Shown: positions 5,320 through 10,132 of the stretch, one piece after another
Layout: each line of letters begins with the position of its first letter
Numbering within the stretch: position 1 is the first letter of the stretch
Assembly: GCA_013298335.1 (NCBI GenBank)
Contig: JAAFHI010000058.1
Coordinates: 1 to 10,132 of the forward strand
Reading direction: 5' to 3'
Origin: Actinomycetota bacterium
Lineage (GTDB): Bacteria; Acidobacteriota; Blastocatellia; Chloracidobacteriales; Chloracidobacteriaceae
DNA length: 10,132 nucleotides
Translations under genes and position numbers: made by a program
The notes under the pieces: model-generated
Told to the model about the DNA's origin: nothing
Databases searched by the model: none
What the model saw: the letters and a program-made list of their open reading frames with translations, nothing else

Positions 5320-7539
5320 TTACTTCAACGGGCGTTCGAACGCGATGGTTCGAATGAAGGCGTCGAGTTCGGCCTGTGCCGCGACCTGCTCGGCACGGGC
5401 TTTCTTCGCATCCCAACGCATTTGTTCGAGTTGCGATTCCTGCGCGTCGGCTTTCGCAACGTAGCGCATGATCAACTGTTTCGCTTCGACCTTGCCACCG
5501 AGCGCGGTGATGTTTTCCCGCAGCCGTTTCTGGTCGGTTTCGATGGTCCGGATTTCCTCGTCGGCCTGAAGGGCGCGGATTCCCGCGTCGTCCCGGCGCG
5601 TCCGGATTTCAAAAATCCGGTCGAAGAGTTTCCGCGACGGCTCGTCGAGGTAGTTGCGGTTGACGAACAGTTCCAGATCGCGGGTCGTCAGGTTCGCCAA
5701 CTCGTACGCATCCGCCAGTTTCAACTTCATCGTCACCGGCACGGTCTTCACCTCGCGCGGCGCAAGTTCAATCCGGAAACGGGCCGTTCCATCCTCGACC
5801 GACTCCGGTTTCGGAACGTCGTCCGTAAACTGCCACTTGTCGCGCATTGGAAAATCGAGGAACAGCGTTCGCGGACGGTCGGTCTGATTGGCGATGGTGA
5901 AGGTCGTCCGGTCATTGACCACGTAAATCGTCTCGAAACGACCGTTTTTGACCCGGACGAGCGCCACCGGGTCCTTCGTCCGCTCGTTTTTCTTCGTCAC
6001 CTTGGTGGCGAGATCGGTCCCGAAGCCGATGAACCGCTTTTCCTTCGGCTTCAACCGTTCAAGTTCGCCTTCCCCGCCGTAGGCATCGCCGTCAATTACG
6101 GTCAGCGGCCCGGCTTCGAGCGTCAATCCCGACGTGTTTTCGACGAAAAAGCCGTTGCGCGGACGCTCGCCGCCGGATTTGCCGTCATACAGTGACACCC
6201 GCTCGCCCGTCATTTCCTTCTGAACAATCGGAATCAGCGCCGAACGGTTGCGGGCGACCGTCACCGGCTGACCGACGCGGTATTCGAACAGATCGCCCGC
6301 TTCCATTCCCTCCGCCGCCGTATTCACCCCCGCGTCGCCGGTCCGCATCGCCTCGCCCAGATCGGCAATTGAGGTCCCCGCAAACCCGCTTTCCAGCGGT
6401 GCGTCCGGTGGCGGTGGCGGCGCGGCATCGCCGTACCCACCGGCGACACCGCCGGGGCGGCCACCGGGGACTCCCCCCGGAACACCACCCGGCATGCCTC
6501 CGACCATTCCGGCATTTGAATTCTCACCAAGAAGGCTCAAACGCTGCGGCGTCAGGTGGACGCCTTCCGGCAACGCCTTTTCTTCCCGGTACTTGAACAT
6601 CGGCTGCTGAAGCGGCTGGATGAACGACGTCGGATCGCCCGACACGAGCGAAAGCGCGACGCCGTTCCAGTCTTCCTCGCTCACGTTGTCCACAATCGCC
6701 CAGCCTTGAAAAAACGGCTTGCCCGCCTTGTCGAGCACCACGCGATAACTCGTTTTCCAGATCGGCGCGGCGATGGTGTAGCTCACGACCAGCTCGCGCG
6801 GGCCGGTTCCTTCGCTGGCGACGATGATGGTTTTCGACTCGCGGCGGCGTTCGGCGGATTTCGCCTCGGTGAACATTTTGATGTCGCGCCGCGTGTCACC
6901 GTCGATGACCTTCAATGAACGAATGTCCGAAAGATCAAAACTCGCCAGTTCCCCGTCGTCGCCCGAAATGACGAGGCGGCGGGTCAGCTTTCCGGCTTTT
7001 TCCGTTGAAGATTCACCATCGGATTCTTCCGCCGGGCGATCCTCGACGGTCAGAACCGCGCCGGTGACGCTTTTCGTCGCGCCGGTCACGGCGACGCGCG
7101 CACCCTGAAGTTTTTTGAGAATGGCAGCCAGTCCGGCGGGTTCGGCGGCGTCCACCGAAAAGGGAATTTCGTCGAGCCGCGCCTCGGCGGGCAGCGAGGT
7201 GTTGTAACTGACCGATTCAATTCGACCTTTCCCCAGATCGAGAACCAGCATCGACTTCAGAACGTCGTCAATCTGCGACTGTTTGAAGTCGAGCGCGATC
7301 TCGGCGCGACCGGTGACGGTCCCGCGCCGCTCGAAGTAGGCGACGCCGTTGCTGTAGAGCACGACGCGCTTCAACGGCAAAATCTGGCGTTCGGCGGAAG
7401 AAGTGGAGATTGCGGGCGGTTCAGCCGTCGCGACCGGACGCGCCGCGCGGGTCGTTCGCCGCTGCGCGAGCGCGGGCGTTGGGAGAAATGTACCGACGAG
7501 CGCCAGGGCGACGCCGGAAAGAAGCATTTTTTTCATCAT
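5320..7539 (-). CDS. Exported DUF4139-domain protein
   Basis: This 739-residue protein starts with a signal peptide (MMKKMLLSGVALALVGTFLP, likely cleaved after ALA), so it acts outside the cytoplasm. Residues 51-240 carry the N-terminal beta region seen with DUF4139 proteins (LKRVVLYSNGVAYFERRG, then DDVLKSMLVLDL). From about 250 to 620 is the DUF4139 domain proper: VSYTIAAPIWKTSYRVVLD, GWAIVDNVSEEDWNGVALSLVSG, then VKTVPVTMKLKLAD. It is interrupted at 338-378 by a Gly/Pro-rich linker (GGMPGGVPGGVPGG followed by a run of prolines). Residues about 650-735 form a charged helical tail likely to be a coiled coil. The family is widespread and uncharacterised, probably beta-sandwich-rich. Two in-frame ATGs occur (7539 and 7536) with no clear Shine-Dalgarno. 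The leader can pair with the start region, and a long hairpin follows the stop. It appears monocistronic. Confidence 0.88.
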   Translation of the reverse strand: MMKKMLLSGVALALVGTFLPTPALAQRRTTRAARPVATAEPPAISTSSAERQILPLKRVVLYSNGVAYFERRGTVTGRAEIALDFKQSQIDDVLKSMLVLDLGKGRIESVSYNTSLPAEARLDEIPFSVDAAEPAGLAAILKKLQGARVAVTGATKSVTGAVLTVEDRPAEESDGESSTEKAGKLTRRLVISGDDGELASFDLSDIRSLKVIDGDTRRDIKMFTEAKSAERRRESKTIIVASEGTGPRELVVSYTIAAPIWKTSYRVVLDKAGKPFFQGWAIVDNVSEEDWNGVALSLVSGDPTSFIQPLQQPMFKYREEKALPEGVHLTPQRLSLLGENSNAGMVGGMPGGVPGGVPGGRPGGVAGGYGDAAPPPPPDAPLESGFAGTSIADLGEAMRTGDAGVNTAAEGMEAGDLFEYRVGQPVTVARNRSALIPIVQKEMTGERVSLYDGKSGGERPRNGFFVENTSGLTLEAGPLTVIDGDAYGGEGELERLKPKEKRFIGFGTDLATKVTKKNERTKDPVALVRVKNGRFETIYVVNDRTTFTIANQTDRPRTLFLDFPMRDKWQFTDDVPKPESVEDGTARFRIELAPREVKTVPVTMKLKLADAYELANLTTRDLELFVNRNYLDEPSRKLFDRIFEIRTRRDDAGIRALQADEEIRTIETDQKRLRENITALGGKVEAKQLIMRYVAKADAQESQLEQMRWDAKKARAEQVAAQAELDAFIRTIAFERPLK

Positions 7540-7612
7540 GGTGGTGTTTTCGAATCGCGGGATGGAATGACGACGCGCAAATCACGCGCGCCTGCCCCGA
7601 TAGACACCACCA
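7539..7612 (-). promoter_or_regulatory. Possible leader hairpin pairing with the start codon of the DUF4139 gene
   Basis: On the minus strand, TGGTGGTGT (7612-7604) is exactly complementary to ACACCACCA (7547-7539), whose last base is the A of the first ATG. The loop would be 56 bases. If the transcript starts upstream of 7612 this pairing could hide the translation start. A poor -35-like TTGAAC with TCTATC 18 bases further on lies near 7600-7628 and is not convincing as a promoter. Chance occurrence is possible. Confidence 0.25.
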
Positions 7613-7630
7613 ACCGGAAAAAGTTCAAAA

Positions 7631-7657
7631 ATGGACCGCGCGCACCCTGCGCGCATG
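7631..7657 (+). repeat. 27-bp GC-rich REP-like repeat, left flank of the ATPase/HNH pair
   Basis: A single copy beginning ATGGACCGCGCGCACCC and ending GCGCATG, identical to the 5239 copy except for its first base. It lies ten bases after the stop of the HNH gene. Internal GCGCGC arms around ACCCT allow a small hairpin. The right-flank copy at 9813 is its perfect reverse complement. Confidence 0.93.
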
Positions 7658-7667
7658 CGTTGAAGTC

Positions 7668-8477
7668 CTACCAATCCAACGCTTCCGGCGCGCGGGCAAA
7701 GAGGTCGCGAAGCTCTTGAAGTTCTTGAATTCGTTGATGTTGACGCTTCATTTCGGCCCAGACGGTCGGATGATGCATTCGCTTTAACGCCGTGATGTAT
7801 CGGTTCGGTTGAACCTGGGTTGGAGTTTCATCACGCTCCTTCAAATACACAATTAAAAGCGCCCGGTAGCTTTCATAAGCACCCCTGCGAGCTTGAGGCA
7901 AAAGATTGTCGTTCAATCCGAGCGTCTCGATTGTGTATTCGGCCCGCTTCAAATCCCGTCGGCCCAGCCCTTCAACCGGCAGAAACACACACATGGGGAA
8001 TCGCAATTCGAGAACATTCAGCGGGTCTTCCTCCCTAGGATTCAACAACACCGGCATTCCGGCGACGGGAGGCAAAATCGCGGCATTCCGTTTTCTGGTT
8101 ACGTCCTTGAAAATCCGGCGTGGACCGGCAAAAACGGCGAACTTCTCCCCTTTGTTTTCCCTCCCGTTGCACAACTGGCAAACGAAAAGAAAGTTGCTCC
8201 ACTGAAAAACTGCCTCCGGGTAGAGGGTTTTCGGCTTGATGTGTTCAATCGCAATCGCGCAGGAGTCTTCGCAATAATGGCATCGCCGTGGTCCGGGGCA
8301 CATCTCGGCCAGTTTTTCCCGAACAATCCGGAAATTGGACCGATTTTTGTTCTTCCAGACCCGCTGAACATCGGAAACCCGGAACGGATAATCGCCACTT
8401 GCGTCAAAAATCCGCTGTTTTTCCTCAAGGTGACGGGCGATTTCCTCTGGAAGATCAGGAGCAAAAAGCCGAATCAT
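7668..8477 (-). CDS. HNH endonuclease, Septu PtuB-like
   Basis: This 269-residue protein carries a zinc-stabilised HNH nuclease core: CHYC at C66-C69, the catalytic-type E78-H79 (AIEHIKPK), N95 in FQWSN, and CQLCN at C100-N104 completing a four-cysteine site, then GRENKGEKF. The core resembles the TIGR02646-type HNH proteins that pair with AAA ATPases, including PtuB of Septu anti-phage systems, where the nuclease degrades DNA under control of the ATPase. About 60 residues precede the core; after it comes a longer helical region of about 160 residues (AEYTIETLGLNDNLLPQARR, then a Glu/Gln-rich tail). The ATG overlaps the ATPase stop as ATGA, so translation is probably coupled. The protein ends in TAG ten bases before a 27-bp repeat. 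The nuclease fold is well supported; the Septu assignment rests on gene pairing and core motifs. Confidence 0.82.
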   Translation of the reverse strand: MIRLFAPDLPEEIARHLEEKQRIFDASGDYPFRVSDVQRVWKNKNRSNFRIVREKLAEMCPGPRRCHYCEDSCAIAIEHIKPKTLYPEAVFQWSNFLFVCQLCNGRENKGEKFAVFAGPRRIFKDVTRKRNAAILPPVAGMPVLLNPREEDPLNVLELRFPMCVFLPVEGLGRRDLKRAEYTIETLGLNDNLLPQARRGAYESYRALLIVYLKERDETPTQVQPNRYITALKRMHHPTVWAEMKRQHQRIQELQELRDLFARAPEALDW

Positions 8478-9721
8478 CCTTTGCTCCCGTTCATCTTATA
8501 ATCCGAAGTCGGAAGCATCCTCCTCAACACATCCTGTTCCTTCTGTTCCTTCTTGGTCAGTCCCTTGCTCAGTTCTTTTCGGTTCAACTCAGCCAGCCGC
8601 ACCAATTTGGCTTTTGAAGCTTCGGAGCGGGCCACGTCACCGAAAAGTTCCGTGCCGTAGGCGTCCAGCACGTTGCCGTACACCAACCGGTTCAACTCGT
8701 CGCCGACGATCATGCGTCCGGTTTCGTCCGTGCCGGGTCTTGGGAGGCGAAAAACCGTGCCGTGTTCCGCCGCCTGACAGATGAGCGGACTGTGCGTCGT
8801 GACGATAAACTGCATATTCGGGAAGTACTTGCGGAACCACTGGCCGATTTTCCGCTGCCACGTCGGATGGAGGTGGGCGTCAACTTCGTCAATCAGGACG
8901 ACGCCGGGTTCGTCAACTTGAATGAATTTGTCCTTCAGAAAAATGTTGTGGTTTGGTTCTATGCGTCGATATTCGAGGGTGAGTTGACGAAGTAACTCAA
9001 AGGTTAGACTTAAGATTGAACGATATCCTTCACTTAAATTGAAAAGTGAGACTTTACACCCTCCTGCGTCGGTAAAAAGGATTTCATCTGAATTTACCTC
9101 CCTCATCCGAACTCCATAAGGCAGAAAATCTTCCTGGTTTATGAAAGTTAGTATGTCATCCAGAATCTCACCTTCTGGTCGGGACTCAAGTTGCTTGAAC
9201 TTCAAATCCTTTAGCCAATCTGGGCTATTTCCAAGTACTGCATTTAACTGAAAAAGACTTAGATGGCGGTCAATATCTGAATGGTACTGACTGGCACTTC
9301 CGCCTGTGAACCTTCGAAAAGATCCAAATGAGCAGGAAAAGGGTAAAAACTTTCCTGAAAGAGCATCCGCTAAAAAAAGACCATAAACTTTCTCTCGCCT
9401 GTTTTTCTCAATTACTTTCCCATCGCTAATTTCTAAATAGATAGGTTGTTCTTCAAACGCCCATTTTTGGACGTAAGATGGCTCCACTCTGATTCTGCCG
9501 CTTTCTTTTCCAAAACGAGGCCACGTCTCCCAATTCTCGGGCAGCCGCATTGCATCTGCTCCACCAACCAATGCCAACGCCACGGCCCGCAAAAACGTCG
9601 TCTTCCCCGATCCATTGTCGCCAATGATAACGTGCCAGCCGGCTTCCTGTCCGACGGGGACTTCCCAGCGGAGTTTTTGAATTGACTTGATGTTTTCGAT
9701 CTCGACCGACGTGATGTGCAT
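8474..9721 (-). CDS. ABC/SMC-type AAA ATPase, Septu PtuA-like
   Basis: This 415-residue protein is a RecF/SMC-like ATPase with all signature motifs: Walker A GDNGSGKTT at 34-42, ABC signature LSEGYRS at 229-235, Walker B VVLIDEVDAHLHP at 274-286 with E279, and a switch histidine at H310 (QFIVTTHSPL). The N-terminal strand (ITSVEIENIKSIQKL) is typical of the family. After the ATPase core the tail (DAYGTELFGDVARSEASKAK, then a Lys/Glu-rich helix) has no TOPRIM nuclease domain, so it is not an OLD/GajA enzyme. It is presumably the sensor or regulator of the HNH protein encoded next, as PtuA is for PtuB; PtuA proteins are usually somewhat longer. Residues about 80-260 are encoded by AT-rich DNA (39% GC over 9001-9180) whereas the ends match the host, suggesting transfer or domain exchange. 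A terminator lies 40 bases upstream, so it needs its own promoter in 9722-9760, which I could not identify. Confidence 0.86.
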   Translation of the reverse strand: MHITSVEIENIKSIQKLRWEVPVGQEAGWHVIIGDNGSGKTTFLRAVALALVGGADAMRLPENWETWPRFGKESGRIRVEPSYVQKWAFEEQPIYLEISDGKVIEKNRREKVYGLFLADALSGKFLPFSCSFGSFRRFTGGSASQYHSDIDRHLSLFQLNAVLGNSPDWLKDLKFKQLESRPEGEILDDILTFINQEDFLPYGVRMREVNSDEILFTDAGGCKVSLFNLSEGYRSILSLTFELLRQLTLEYRRIEPNHNIFLKDKFIQVDEPGVVLIDEVDAHLHPTWQRKIGQWFRKYFPNMQFIVTTHSPLICQAAEHGTVFRLPRPGTDETGRMIVGDELNRLVYGNVLDAYGTELFGDVARSEASKAKLVRLAELNRKELSKGLTKKEQKEQDVLRRMLPTSDYKMNGSKG

Positions 9722-9760
9722 GGCGGGTGTCCGTTTGTGGGAATTGATTCGGGCGGAGAA

Positions 9761-9794
9761 TACAAAAAAGCGGGGCGATTTTCACCGCCCCGCT
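9761..9794 (-). terminator. Intrinsic terminator of the acyl-CoA dehydrogenase gene
   Basis: On the minus strand AGCGGGGCG (9794-9786) pairs perfectly with CGCCCCGCT (9777-9769) around an eight-base loop, followed by TTTTTT. This is a textbook rho-independent terminator about 48 bases after the stop at 9842. It should insulate the ATPase/HNH operon from upstream transcription. Confidence 0.9.
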
Positions 9795-9812
9795 CAGGGT
9801 TGACCGTTCAGA

Positions 9813-9839
9813 CATGCGCGCAGGGTGCGCGCGGTCCAT
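9813..9839 (-). repeat. 27-bp GC-rich REP-like repeat, right flank of the ATPase/HNH pair
   Basis: A perfect reverse complement of the 7631-7657 copy. It starts two bases after the stop codon of the acyl-CoA dehydrogenase gene and lies before that gene's terminator, so it would be transcribed as part of its 3' UTR. Confidence 0.93.
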
Positions 9840-9841
9840 CG

Positions 9842-10132
9842 TTAAAGCTGGAACACCGGGTAGCCGTTCGTTTCGATGACGCGGTCGGCGATGCGGCGGC
9901 GCAGCGTGACGGTGTCGATCGGGTCGAACTTGGTGAAGCGCTTCACGGCGGCGAGCTGAATCCGCAGCGTGTCGCCTTCGGCGAGCACCGGCATGATCCG
10001 CTTGGCGGTCAGTTCGATGCGGCCCACGGCGTCGTTGATGAAGACCTGCGTCGCGTCGAGCAGGTCGCGGCTCTTGTCTTCGCCCGACCGTTCGACGGCC
10101 TTGAGCGCCCGCAGATAGCAGCTTTCCATCGC
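9842..10132 (-). CDS. Acyl-CoA dehydrogenase, C-terminal end only (5' part outside window)
   Basis: The frame is open to the right window edge, so only the last 97 or so residues are seen; the ATG at 10129 is most likely internal. The sequence (YLRALKAVERSGEDKSRDLLDATQVFINDAV, then RIMPVLAEGDTLRIQLAAVKRFTKFDPIDTVTLRRRIADRVI) resembles the helical extension that follows the catalytic core in a group of bacterial acyl-CoA dehydrogenases. Those are FAD enzymes making the first double bond in fatty-acid beta-oxidation. None of the FAD or catalytic glutamate motifs falls inside the window, so the call rests on recognition of this C-terminal helical stretch alone. It is followed by a 27-bp repeat and a strong terminator, so it is the last gene of its transcription unit. 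Confidence 0.58.
   Translation of the reverse strand, partial: AMESCYLRALKAVERSGEDKSRDLLDATQVFINDAVGRIELTAKRIMPVLAEGDTLRIQLAAVKRFTKFDPIDTVTLRRRIADRVIETNGYPVFQL

Larger units (their letters stand above)
7631..9839. mobile_element. Candidate repeat-bounded defence cassette (no transposase)
   Basis: The ATPase/HNH operon lies between two perfect 27-bp copies in inverted orientation, about 2.2 kb end to end, and its central part is AT-rich compared with its surroundings. This is the layout of a cassette carried or exchanged by way of repeats. There is no transposase, integrase or target-site duplication that I can see, and copies of the repeat also occur away from the module, at 5239 and 5284. 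The boundaries may therefore simply reflect a repeat that prefers gene ends. Confidence 0.3.

Noticed and set aside
5227..6195. Rightward ORF of 322 codons over the 3' half of the DUF4139 gene
   Set aside because: Antisense shadow. Its start lies in the 27-bp repeat and its sequence resembles no family.
8474..9721. OLD-family or Gabija GajA nuclease
   Set aside because: No TOPRIM domain follows the ATPase core, and the partner is an HNH nuclease rather than a UvrD-type helicase.
7668..9721. Retron of the Ec78 type (reverse transcriptase plus PtuAB)
   Set aside because: No reverse transcriptase gene lies upstream; the neighbour is the acyl-CoA dehydrogenase gene behind a terminator.
7658..9847. 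Target-site duplication: CGTTGAAG beside the left repeat and CGTTAAAG beside the right repeat
   Set aside because: The match is imperfect, lies on the inner side at one end and the outer side at the other, and is explained by coding sequence at the right end.

Overview
The window is gene-dense, high-GC bacterial DNA (about 57-68% GC in two 60-base blocks counted by hand) with one clearly AT-richer island near the right end. The gene mix (a DUF4139 protein, a DinB-fold protein, an acyl-CoA dehydrogenase C-terminus, a ferritin-like/DUF362 fusion) and the abundance of GC-rich intergenic palindromes suggest an environmental bacterium of the Acidobacteriota or Planctomycetota kind. That assignment is an inference from general familiarity; no rRNA or other marker gene is present. 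No tRNA, rRNA, CRISPR array, transposase or integrase was seen.

Left part (1-3058): a leftward gene, cut by the window edge, joins a ferritin-like diiron domain to a DUF362-like domain. It diverges from a rightward two-gene unit: an exported esterase-D-family alpha/beta hydrolase, then a DinB-fold putative metal-dependent protein 25 nt downstream.

Middle (3059-5310): the convergent gap holds a 21-bp minisatellite of about 15 units with strict phasing and signs of a 147-bp (7-unit) higher-order duplication. Beyond it, a leftward cluster encodes a second, apparently cytoplasmic, esterase-D-family hydrolase, a cysteine-rich putative zinc-binding protein whose Shine-Dalgarno sequence overlaps the hydrolase stop codon, and a small two-helix membrane protein.

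Right of that (5320-7539): a large exported DUF4139 protein, leftward, followed immediately by a perfect 27-bp inverted repeat able to form a long hairpin.

Right end (7631-9839): the most interesting segment. A two-gene leftward operon encodes an ABC/SMC-type AAA ATPase and an HNH nuclease that overlap by ATGA, an architecture resembling the Septu (PtuA/PtuB) anti-phage system. The pair is bracketed by two perfect copies of the same 27-bp GC-rich repeat in inverted orientation, and the middle of the ATPase gene is much more AT-rich than its surroundings. A strong intrinsic terminator separates the pair from the upstream acyl-CoA dehydrogenase gene, of which only the C-terminus lies in the window. 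The likely picture is a housekeeping neighbourhood into which a repeat-bounded defence cassette has been inserted or in which it is exchanged; this is inference.
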